From: an uncultured Chloroflexota bacterium
Lineage (GTDB): Bacteria > Chloroflexota > Anaerolineae > Anaerolineales > Anaerolineaceae
Assembly: GCA_902795255.1 (NCBI GenBank)
Contig: CADBKS010000156.1
Span: 1-10,070 of the forward strand
Direction: 5' to 3'
DNA length: 10,070 nt
Shown piece after piece: positions 1 to 5,511 of the stretch. The notes beneath the pieces were generated by a model that saw nothing but the letters and a program-made list of their open reading frames with translations, was not told where the DNA came from and did not search any database. The stretch's first letter is position 1. The number at the start of each line of letters is the position of its first letter. The position numbers and the translations under genes are program-made.

Positions 1-690
1 GATGAACGCGCCATGGTTCGTATCGATATGAGCGAATATCAGGAGAAGCATACGGTCTCCCGTCTCGTCGGGGCGCCTCCGGGATATGTCGGTTATGAGG
101 AAGGCGGTCAGCTGACGGAAGCCGTCCGCCGGAAGCCTTACAGCGTGGTGCTGTTCGATGAGATCGAAAAGGCGCATCCGGAGGTCTTCAATGTCATGCT
201 CCAGCTGCTGGATGACGGCCGTCTGACGGACGGTCAGGGCCGTACGGTGGACTTCCGCAATACGGTCATCATCATGACCTCGAATGCGGGCTCTGAGCTG
301 TGGCTGGCTGAAAAGAACAACGTCACCCGTGACGAACTGAACCGTGTGCTGCAGCGGACCTTCAAACCGGAATTTCTGAACCGTCTGGACGAGATCGTGA
401 TCTTCCACGGTCTGACGAAAGATGATCTGAACCGCATCGTGGATATCCAGCTGAAGCGCGTTTCCGATCTGCTGGCCCAGCGTGACATCCGGATCGAACT
501 GACACAGAACGCGAAGGATTACATTGTCGACAAGGGCGCGGATACCGATTTCGGCGCGCGTCCGCTGAAGCGTGCGATCCAGCACGAGCTGCAGGATCCG
601 CTGGCTCTGGAGATCCTGGAAGGGAAATTCAGCGACGGTGATACCGTGAAGGTCGATTCCGACGGCGAACGCCTGGTTTTCAGTAAATAA
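1..690 (+). CDS. clpB: ClpB-type AAA+ disaggregase, C-terminal part (5' end outside window)
   Basis: ClpB is a cytosolic hexameric ATPase that pulls proteins out of aggregates together with DnaK. Only the last 229 residues are here; the reading frame is open from base 1, so an internal ATG at 13 is not the start. Numbering from the first visible residue, this is the second AAA+ module: pore loop GYVG (28-31), Walker [13 protein letters not shown] (49-60), sensor-1 region IIMTSN (90-95), arginine-finger segment [11 protein letters not shown] (125-135) and sensor-2 GARPLKR (185-191), followed by the small C-terminal domain. The wording [13 protein letters not shown] and [13 protein letters not shown] fits ClpB better than ClpC, which usually has [13 protein letters not shown] there. 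It ends in a strong terminator, so it is the last gene of its unit. The heat-shock control region is not visible. The ClpB call is firm; a ClpC/ClpE paralogue is the only real alternative. Confidence 0.95.
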   Translation, partial: DERAMVRIDMSEYQEKHTVSRLVGAPPGYVGYEEGGQLTEAVRRKPYSVVLFDEIEKAHPEVFNVMLQLLDDGRLTDGQGRTVDFRNTVIIMTSNAGSELWLAEKNNVTRDELNRVLQRTFKPEFLNRLDEIVIFHGLTKDDLNRIVDIQLKRVSDLLAQRDIRIELTQNAKDYIVDKGADTDFGARPLKRAIQHELQDPLALEILEGKFSDGDTVKVDSDGERLVFSK

Positions 691-720
691 CATCCGGCCG
701 TATGACGGACGGGAGTCAAA

Positions 721-752
721 CAGGTGGGCTGACTGCCCACCTGTTTTGTTTT
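721..752 (+). terminator. Intrinsic terminator after clpB
   Basis: A perfect 9-bp stem (CAGGTGGGC at 721-729 with GCCCACCTG at 735-743) closes a TGACT loop and is followed directly by TTTTGTTTT. It starts 31 bases after the clpB stop codon and separates clpB from the HTH/kinase genes. Confidence 0.93.
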
Positions 753-760
753 AATTCGGG

Positions 761-779
761 TATGATTGTAATCGAAGGG
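761..779 (+). promoter_or_regulatory. Candidate -10 box and ribosome binding site of the HTH/kinase cluster
   Basis: TATGAT at 761-766 matches the -10 consensus in five of six bases and sits just past the clpB terminator, where a new promoter is needed. No convincing -35 hexamer is seen at 16-18 bp. GAAGGG at 774-779 lies six bases before the ATG at 786 and would serve as a ribosome binding site. Together they imply a very short leader. The promoter itself is tentative. Confidence 0.4.
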
Positions 780-785
780 TTTTTT

Positions 786-1232
786 ATGGCTGCCGAAAGT
801 GGTTTTACTACAGACGAATTGCTTGCGTTGTTATTCAAGGAACGGAGTCTCGAGCATTTTCTGCAGCGGGATGAGTCAGCGTTCCTTTTGCCTTCGTTTG
901 CCGAATATATGACCGCATGGTGCAAAAAACATCAGGAGGTCCCGGAACAGGTGATCCTGCGGGCAAACCTTGAAAAATCTTACGGACATCAGCTGTTCAG
1001 CGGCAAGCGGAACCCCTCCAGGGATACCGTACTGAAGCTGGCATTTGCCATCCGGGCAGATGTCCCGCAGGCACAGGAAATGCTGAAAATCGCGCGCAAA
1101 AGCATCCTTTACCCCAGGATCAGGCGGGACACAGTGATCATTTACTGCCTGCATAACAAGATCTCCCTGTCGGATACGGAAATCATTCTTTATGATCTTG
1201 GACTGCCCATCATCGGAGGTAATGACAGATGA
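786..1232 (+). CDS. Small HTH (XRE/Cro-like) protein paired with a membrane kinase
   Basis: This 148-residue soluble protein has a central helix-turn-helix-like segment (about residues 56-90, with YGHQLFSGKRNPSRDTVLKL at 66-85) that reads like an XRE/Cro fold, where K74/R75 and R79 could contact DNA. The C-terminal half (about 91-143) is predicted helical, and the N-terminal 50 residues resemble no domain I recognise. The reading frame is open further upstream to 702, but that would start inside the clpB terminator. I chose the ATG at 786 because GAAGGG lies six bases before it; an ATG at 762 is possible but has no good ribosome binding site. The stop overlaps the kinase start by four bases (ATGA), so the two are translationally coupled. 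From memory, similar small HTH proteins recur next to Ser/Thr kinases in Firmicutes. It may be the kinase's regulator or phosphorylation target; that role is inference. Confidence 0.82.
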   Translation: MAAESGFTTDELLALLFKERSLEHFLQRDESAFLLPSFAEYMTAWCKKHQEVPEQVILRANLEKSYGHQLFSGKRNPSRDTVLKLAFAIRADVPQAQEMLKIARKSILYPRIRRDTVIIYCLHNKISLSDTEIILYDLGLPIIGGNDR

Positions 1233-2848
1233 GCGAACTCAGAAAGATCGTTGAAAATATTGAATCGGTGATATCCGAAAGTCATTATCCGCAGGATTTT
1301 CTGCAGGCCTATGATCAGATGGAGTGCCTTGCCAGTCACAGCGGCAGGGAGACCTTTCTGGTCCGGCGGAAATCAGACGGCATGCAGGCGGTCGCCAAAT
1401 GTTTTGACAGACAGATCTTTCCGGTCCATCCGGATCCGGAACTGCTTAATTCACTTTCCGGAGCCGGCCTGCCGGAGCATTATGAAACATTCCGGGATGA
1501 AAAGACGGTTTGCATCGTCCGGGAATATATCGACGGGATGCCGCTGAACCTTTACGTGAAGGAAAAAACACCGGACCGGCAGGAGATCCTATCGATCGCC
1601 GATCAGCTGTGCGGCATTCTTAACAGACTGCACAGCCATACACCGCCGATCATCCATCGGGACATCAAGCCAGAGAATATCATCATCGGCCCTGACGGAA
1701 AAGTCACGCTGATCGATTTTGATATCTCCCGGGTTTATCAGGCGGGTGCAGGATCGGACACCATCATTTTCGGCACAAAAGGGTATGCCCCTCCGGAACA
1801 GTACGGTTTCGGACAGACAGACCAAAAGGCGGATATTTATGCTTTTGGTGTGCTTCTGCGCTGGATGGTGACCGGAAGCATCCGCAATAATCCGAATGTT
1901 CAGATCGATCCGGTCTTTCAGCATACGATCGACCGCTGTACAGCGTTTTCACCGGATGACCGCTTCCCCGATATCCGTGCGGTCAGGGCTTCCCTCTCCC
2001 GTCCCTCAGAGCGGAAGCCGCTGCTTTCCGGAAAAGCGCTCCTGTGTATGGTGCTGTGCGGGCTTCTGTTGGTAAGTCTCGGATTTGTCATCGGCCGGTA
2101 CAGTGATCTTTTCCGTACGAAAGGACCTGAAGCAATGCCTGTCAGTTTTATCGAACCGATGATCGAAAAGGCGGTGCGGGCAAGACTCGGGGTGGGGCCG
2201 GACAAGGTGCTGTATCCGGAAGATCTGGCCGGTGTGGACCGGCTCTATATCTTCGGCACGGAGGTATATGCAGAGGCGGATCCCTTTCTTGCTCAGCGCA
2301 TTGATGACCATACCCGCGGTACGGTCCATACACTGGATGATCTGCTGATGATGCCGATGCTTGAGGAGCTTCGTATCGTTTTTCAGGGGTATGTCGATAT
2401 TTTGGCTCTTTCGCAAATGAAAAACCTCCGGGCTGTTATGCTGAAGCATCTGCGTCTTGATAATGCCGATCCGCTGGCGGAAATTCCCATGCTCCGGGAG
2501 GCGGAACTTTTTGATACCGGGATCACGGATGTGACCGTTCTGAGCCAATGCCACTGGCTGGAATCCCTGGATGTTGGTTATGACCCGATCCCTTCCATAG
2601 ACCGGGTCGGCTCTCATCCTTATCTTCGTGACCTCTGCCTGCGCGGACTGCATCTGGAGACGCTGGACGGGATCGAAAATATGCCGAACCTGCAGGTCCT
2701 TACCCTGGCGAAGGCAGAGATCGGCGATCTTTCCGCCCTGACTCGGCTGCCGAAGCTTGAGAAGATCCGCGGGACGGCGGAGCTGAAAGACGCTGTCGAA
2801 GCTGTCCTTGCCGGGACAGATGTTGAATGGGTAGAGACAGACGACTGA
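1229..2848 (+). CDS. Transmembrane Ser/Thr protein kinase with extracellular leucine-rich repeats
   Basis: This 539-residue receptor-like kinase would phosphorylate cytosolic proteins in response to something outside the cell. The kinase domain spans about 25-257: ATP-binding Lys57 (AVAK), catalytic loop HRDIKPEN (143-150, Asp145), metal-binding DFD rather than DFG (163-165), activation/P+1 segment GTKGYAPPEQ (182-191), Asp202 and Arg245. The glycine-rich loop is degenerate (SHSGRET, 36-42). One membrane helix lies at about 270-289 after a Lys/Arg-rich stretch, which puts the C-terminus outside. Residues 375-510 hold seven leucine-rich repeats in an exact 22-residue register (starts at 375, 397, 419, 441, 463, 485, 507), of the SDS22/internalin spacing. 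There are no PASTA repeats, so this is not a PrkC/PknB cell-wall sensor. GGAGG at 1215-1219 precedes the ATG by nine bases. All catalytic residues are present, so activity is likely. Ligand and substrate are unknown. Confidence 0.92.
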   Translation: MSELRKIVENIESVISESHYPQDFLQAYDQMECLASHSGRETFLVRRKSDGMQAVAKCFDRQIFPVHPDPELLNSLSGAGLPEHYETFRDEKTVCIVREYIDGMPLNLYVKEKTPDRQEILSIADQLCGILNRLHSHTPPIIHRDIKPENIIIGPDGKVTLIDFDISRVYQAGAGSDTIIFGTKGYAPPEQYGFGQTDQKADIYAFGVLLRWMVTGSIRNNPNVQIDPVFQHTIDRCTAFSPDDRFPDIRAVRASLSRPSERKPLLSGKALLCMVLCGLLLVSLGFVIGRYSDLFRTKGPEAMPVSFIEPMIEKAVRARLGVGPDKVLYPEDLAGVDRLYIFGTEVYAEADPFLAQRIDDHTRGTVHTLDDLLMMPMLEELRIVFQGYVDILALSQMKNLRAVMLKHLRLDNADPLAEIPMLREAELFDTGITDVTVLSQCHWLESLDVGYDPIPSIDRVGSHPYLRDLCLRGLHLETLDGIENMPNLQVLTLAKAEIGDLSALTRLPKLEKIRGTAELKDAVEAVLAGTDVEWVETDD

Positions 2849-2910
2849 AGCCGTTTTTCCGGCTGTGGAACGCTGTATCGGAAATTATTATCATTGAAGG
2901 AAAGGACCTT

Positions 2911-3228
2911 ATGAAAAAAATAATTTATCTGCTCTTTCTGGCGCTTTTGTCCGCGGATCTGCAGCCGCAGGGTTATTATCTGGCCGGCGGCGATATCCCG
3001 GCAGGCGGATATTACTTTACCTGTCCGCCGGTTGAAGAGGAAGTGGATTCCTGGTGCGACGTCACAGTCATTTTCAGTCCCATGTATTACATGAATGAAG
3101 ACGAAGGACTGAATTTCAGCATCTGGGATAATGACAGGCATTACTTCTATCTTTCTGCAGGCACGATGATCCATGTGATGTACCGTCCGGTCACTCTTAC
3201 TGTTGCGGAGCCGATCGTCTTCAAATGA
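2911..3228 (+). CDS. Small exported-looking protein with a DIPAG motif domain
   Basis: The protein has 105 residues. The start at 2911 is supported by GGAAAGGA about five bases upstream (from 2899) and by the signal-like N-terminus it gives: MKK followed by a hydrophobic run at 4-14. The frame is open back to 2827, but that overlaps the kinase gene and lacks a ribosome binding site. The body contains LAGGDIPAGGYYF (24-36) and a second half with YFYLSAGTMIHV (78-89). This resembles the small beta-rich domain with 'GKDIPAGTY...' found in many Firmicutes secreted proteins and lipoproteins, where the second half usually reads 'YVTVKDGQYL'. There is no lipobox; two cysteines (38, 49) could form a disulfide outside the cell. 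It lies 62 bases after the kinase gene on the same strand, with no terminator between that has a T tract, so co-transcription is likely. A link to the kinase's extracellular repeats is conjecture. Confidence 0.78.
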   Translation: MKKIIYLLFLALLSADLQPQGYYLAGGDIPAGGYYFTCPPVEEEVDSWCDVTVIFSPMYYMNEDEGLNFSIWDNDRHYFYLSAGTMIHVMYRPVTLTVAEPIVFK

Positions 3229-3292
3229 TCTGCCGTTTCCGTTTCGGTACTGGAGATTGATTACTGAAGATCTAAGCCGATAAAATTCTGTA

Positions 3293-3316
3293 GCCCGGTT
3301 TTGCCGGGCCTTTTTG
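3293..3316 (+). terminator. Intrinsic terminator after the kinase cluster
   Basis: A 6-bp GC-only stem (GCCCGG 3293-3298 with CCGGGC 3304-3309) has a five-base loop and is followed by CTTTTTG. It lies 64 bases past the small exported protein and ends the three-gene unit. Confidence 0.9.
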
Positions 3317-3318
3317 TA

Positions 3319-3347
3319 TTTACCGGATGATTGCGGTGGGTTATAAT
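3319..3347 (+). promoter_or_regulatory. Sigma-A-type promoter of the P1 peptidase/Nudix operon
   Basis: A perfect TATAAT at 3342-3347 is preceded by TTTACC at 3319-3324 (four of six matches to TTGACA) with the ideal 17-bp spacer. It begins right after the preceding terminator and 44 bases before the ATG at 3391, so the predicted transcript has a leader of roughly 35-40 bases. Confidence 0.72.
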
Positions 3348-3390
3348 ACGTTTGATTTTGAAACATATTCTGAACCATGGAGATGAACTG

Positions 3391-4467
3391 ATGAAAAGAC
3401 TTTTACCGATCCCTTTGTTTCTGATCCCCCTGATCGTCTGTGCGGTGCTGGCTGATGACGGCGGACAGCTTTATTCCGAGATCCAGGTGACGGAGGTCGG
3501 CCCGGTCTTTATCGGACAGACGGAAAACGCGGAAGCCGGAACCGGTGTGACGGTCATCATTGCGCCGGACGGAATGGCTGCGGGAGTGGACATCCGGGGC
3601 GGCGGACCTGCCGGACGGGAAACCCAGCTGCTGGACCCCCTGATGGCGGCTCAGCAGGTGCACGCGGTCGTACTTGGCGGCGGCAGTGCCTTCGGCCTGT
3701 CGGCTGCGGGCGGTGTGATGGATTATCTGGAAGAACACGGGATCGGTTTCGATGTCAGTGTGACCAGAGTCCCGCTGGTGGTGCAGTCCGATCTGTTTGA
3801 TCTGACCGTCGGGGATACATTCGTACGGCCGGACCACGCGATGGGATACGAAGCGGCACGGATCGCTCTGGAAAGCCCGAATTACAAAGACGGCAATTAC
3901 GGCGCGGGCTGCGGTGCCACGGTGGGCAAGTACGCCGGGATGGACAGCTGTATGAAAACCGGGATCGGCAGTTATTCCGTTCAGATCGGTGATCTGAAGA
4001 TCGGCGCGATCGTGGCAGTCAACGCGCTCGGCGATATTTATGACTGGACGACCGGCCGGGAGATCGCCGGGATGCTGAATGAGGAAAAGTCCGGATTCCG
4101 CAACTCGGTCGAATACATGCTGCAGAACAGCAGTGTGGTCCGGGAAAACAAATATGTCAGCAATACGACGATCGGTGTGATCCTGACGAACGCGGCTTTT
4201 TCCAAAGCCCAGCTCTGCAAGATCGCCGGCATGGCTCATGACGGGTATGCGCGCTGCATACGGCCGCTGCATACCACGGCGGATGGTGACAGCATTTATG
4301 CCTTATCTGTCGGGAACGTGAATGCGGATCAGGATCTGGTCGGGACGATCGCGGCTGACGTGATGAGTGAAGCGATCCGGCGTGCTGTTTTCAGCGCGGA
4401 TTCGGCTTACGGGTTCCCGGCGGCAGCGGATCTTTCGTTCATCGAAAAGCAGCCTGCCGGAAACTGA
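3391..4467 (+). CDS. P1-family (S58/DmpA-NylC-like) self-processing hydrolase with an N-terminal signal peptide
   Basis: Members of this N-terminal-nucleophile family cut themselves once and then act as aminopeptidases, beta-peptidases or amide/nylon-oligomer hydrolases. The 358-residue protein shows the family signatures in order: AEAGTGVTVI (47-56), VDIRGGGPAGRETQLLDP (66-83), VVLGGGSAFGLSAAGG (93-108), GAGCGATVGK (171-180), NTTIGVILTNAA (258-269) and AHDGYARCIRPLHTTADGDS (282-301). By analogy with NylC, cleavage would fall between Asn258 and Thr259, making Thr259 the nucleophile. Family members normally begin near 'ITDVPGI.VGH'. Here about 30 residues precede that point, including a hydrophobic run (4-20) and a possible signal peptidase site VLA/DD (19-23). 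The enzyme is therefore probably exported, which is odd for this family. GGAGA at 3379-3383 supports the ATG at 3391. The Nudix gene follows after 24 bases. The substrate cannot be told. Confidence 0.9.
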   Translation: MKRLLPIPLFLIPLIVCAVLADDGGQLYSEIQVTEVGPVFIGQTENAEAGTGVTVIIAPDGMAAGVDIRGGGPAGRETQLLDPLMAAQQVHAVVLGGGSAFGLSAAGGVMDYLEEHGIGFDVSVTRVPLVVQSDLFDLTVGDTFVRPDHAMGYEAARIALESPNYKDGNYGAGCGATVGKYAGMDSCMKTGIGSYSVQIGDLKIGAIVAVNALGDIYDWTTGREIAGMLNEEKSGFRNSVEYMLQNSSVVRENKYVSNTTIGVILTNAAFSKAQLCKIAGMAHDGYARCIRPLHTTADGDSIYALSVGNVNADQDLVGTIAADVMSEAIRRAVFSADSAYGFPAAADLSFIEKQPAGN

Positions 4468-4491
4468 AAGCTTTGATCGGAGAAAAACGTC

Positions 4492-4950
4492 GTGCGGCTG
4501 ACTACACTCTGTTATATTGAAAGGGATGATGCCTGGCTGATGCTCCACCGGGTCAAAAAAGGCGCGGCTGATGAAAATGCCGGCAAGTGGATCGGCATCG
4601 GCGGCCATCTGGAAGAAAACGAATCTCCGGAGGAATGTATCCGCCGGGAAGCGCTTGAGGAAGCCGGAGCGGTGCTCACGGACCTGCGCCTGCGCGGCAT
4701 CATTACCTTCATCCTGCCGGACTGGGGCAATGAACTGACTTTCCTCTATACCGCGCATTCCGATGTGCGGGAACTGCCGGAGTGCGGTGAGGGCGTGCTT
4801 GCGTGGGTCCCGATCCGTTCCGTCATGGACCTGCCGCTCTGGGAAGGCGACCGGATCTTCCTTCCGCTGCTGCAGACCCGGGATGCCCCCTTTTCGCTGA
4901 AGCTGATCTATGCCCCCGGCGGTGCACTGGAATCTTATGCGCTGAGCTGA
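4492..4950 (+). CDS. Nudix hydrolase (MutT/8-oxo-dGTP diphosphatase-like)
   Basis: This 152-residue cytosolic protein carries a complete Nudix box, G38-x5-E44-x7-R52-E53-x-x-E56-E57-x-G59, which binds metal and splits nucleoside-diphosphate-linked compounds. The N-terminus (MRLTTLCYIERDDAWLMLHR) and the KGKWIGIGGHLE-like run-in to the box are typical of the clostridial proteins commonly labelled 8-oxo-dGTP diphosphatase, which would keep oxidised dGTP out of DNA. That specificity is family-based and not provable here. The start is GTG, supported by GGAGA at 4479-4483 eight bases upstream and by the fit of the N-terminus to the family. It sits 24 bases after the peptidase gene, so the two share a promoter, and a terminator follows. 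There is no obvious biochemical link between the two products. Confidence 0.93.
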   Translation: MRLTTLCYIERDDAWLMLHRVKKGAADENAGKWIGIGGHLEENESPEECIRREALEEAGAVLTDLRLRGIITFILPDWGNELTFLYTAHSDVRELPECGEGVLAWVPIRSVMDLPLWEGDRIFLPLLQTRDAPFSLKLIYAPGGALESYALS

Positions 4951-4980
4951 TCCGGCAGGCAATTCACAGCTATTAATAAG

Positions 4981-5008
4981 ATCCGTGATGATCGTCACGG
5001 ATTTTTTG
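4981..5008 (+). terminator. Intrinsic terminator after the Nudix gene
   Basis: A perfect 8-bp stem (ATCCGTGA 4981-4988 with TCACGGAT 4995-5002) has a six-base loop and runs straight into TTTTTG. It lies about 30 bases past the Nudix stop codon. Confidence 0.93.
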
Positions 5009-5041
5009 TTATGTTCTCCCGATGAGGAATTATCGGAAATC

Positions 5042-5067
5042 TAATGTAATGACATTATAATGTTATG
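5042..5067 (+). promoter_or_regulatory. Promoter -10 embedded in TAATG/CATTA repeats (candidate operator)
   Basis: TATAAT at 5056-5061 is a perfect -10 for the Cys-rich gene that starts at 5117. It lies inside a 10-bp perfect palindrome, CATTATAATG (5053-5062), and a wider set of five-base units: TAATG (5042-5046), TAATG (5047-5051), CATTA (5053-5057), TAATG (5058-5062), TTATG (5063-5067). No good -35 box is visible, which fits a regulated promoter. A protein bound here would cover the -10. The pattern is loosely like Fur/PerR/Zur-type sites (TAAT-N-ATTA) but does not match any of those consensus sites with the right spacing. Confidence 0.55.
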
Positions 5068-5116
5068 AGAAAATGTATTTTTGTCTGATCCGAAAGGATC
5101 TGTAATGGAGGAAAGA

Positions 5117-5332
5117 ATGGTCAATTTAAGTCCGCACTGTACCTGTACACACTATGCCTGCCCGCTGCACCCGACAAAACATGAGAAGGGCTGCAGTCTC
5201 TGCATCGCCAAGAGCCTGAAAAAAAGGGAGATCCCGGCCTGTCTGTTCAATCTGATCGATCCGGAGCATAACCGCCCGGATGACAAGTTTGATGATTTTG
5301 TCCGCATTTATCTCGAGACACAGCAGCATTAA
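5117..5332 (+). CDS. Small Cys-rich DUF6485-like protein
   Basis: This 71-residue soluble protein has six cysteines and several histidines: CTCTHYACPLH (8-18), GCSLC (25-29) and IPAC (39-42). It ends in an acidic helix (KFDDFVRIYLE). The layout, a short Cys-rich N-terminus, a C-x2-C pair, 'REIPAC(F/L)F' and a terminal 'FxxFVxxY' helix, matches my recollection of the DUF6485 family of small cytosolic proteins of unknown function. The Cys/His spacing suggests bound zinc or another metal. A longer reading from a TTG at 5081 is possible, but GGAGG at 5107-5111 sits five bases before the ATG at 5117 and is by far the best ribosome binding site. It is a single-gene unit with its own operator-like promoter and terminator. 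Metal binding is inference. Confidence 0.85.
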   Translation: MVNLSPHCTCTHYACPLHPTKHEKGCSLCIAKSLKKREIPACLFNLIDPEHNRPDDKFDDFVRIYLETQQH

Positions 5333-5353
5333 GATCCGGCTTTTCAGGAACGG

Positions 5354-5399
5354 AAAACAGGGTACATATCACTTACGGAACGGTGAGAGCCCTGTTTTT
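5354..5399 (+). terminator. Intrinsic terminator after the Cys-rich gene
   Basis: A 9-bp stem (AAAACAGGG 5354-5362 with CCCTGTTTT 5390-5398) closes a long, 27-base loop that itself holds a short TCAC/GTGA pairing (5369-5372 with 5383-5386). The T tract is the right arm running on to 5399. The A-rich left arm makes it potentially active on both strands. Confidence 0.82.
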
Positions 5400-5511
5400 G
5401 TATATATGCTTCTGATCTGTTGTTACATAATTTCCGCTCAGAATCCGGGAAAAAGTGAATTCCATAGTAAGATAAATTGTAACTTTTAGCCAGAAAAAGG
5501 AAGGTATATCA

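Noticed and set aside
702..785. Longer start for the HTH protein
   Set aside because: The first 15 codons would lie within the clpB terminator hairpin. The ATG at 786 has a ribosome binding site.
2849..2864. Small hairpin AGCCG-TTTTTC-CGGCT between the kinase and the small exported gene
   Set aside because: The stem is only 5 bp and is followed by GTGGAA, not a T tract, so it is not a convincing terminator. At most it is a pause or processing site.
2006..3378. Minus-strand frames of 215 and 252 codons over the kinase and small exported gene
   Set aside because: They overlap each other and two supported + strand genes, run through the terminator at 3293-3316, and show no protein family features.
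3403..4272. Long minus-strand reading frame (289 codons) across the P1 peptidase gene
   Set aside because: It is fully antisense to a gene with clear family motifs, has no recognisable domain and is rich in His/Arg/Asp as expected from reading GC-rich codons backwards.
5042..5067. Calling the repeat a PerR, Fur or Zur box
   Set aside because: The half-sites do not match the established 15-bp consensus sites with the right one-base centre, so the regulator cannot be named.
5081..5116. Upstream TTG start for the Cys-rich protein
   Set aside because: TTG has no good ribosome binding site, while GGAGG lies five bases before the ATG at 5117.
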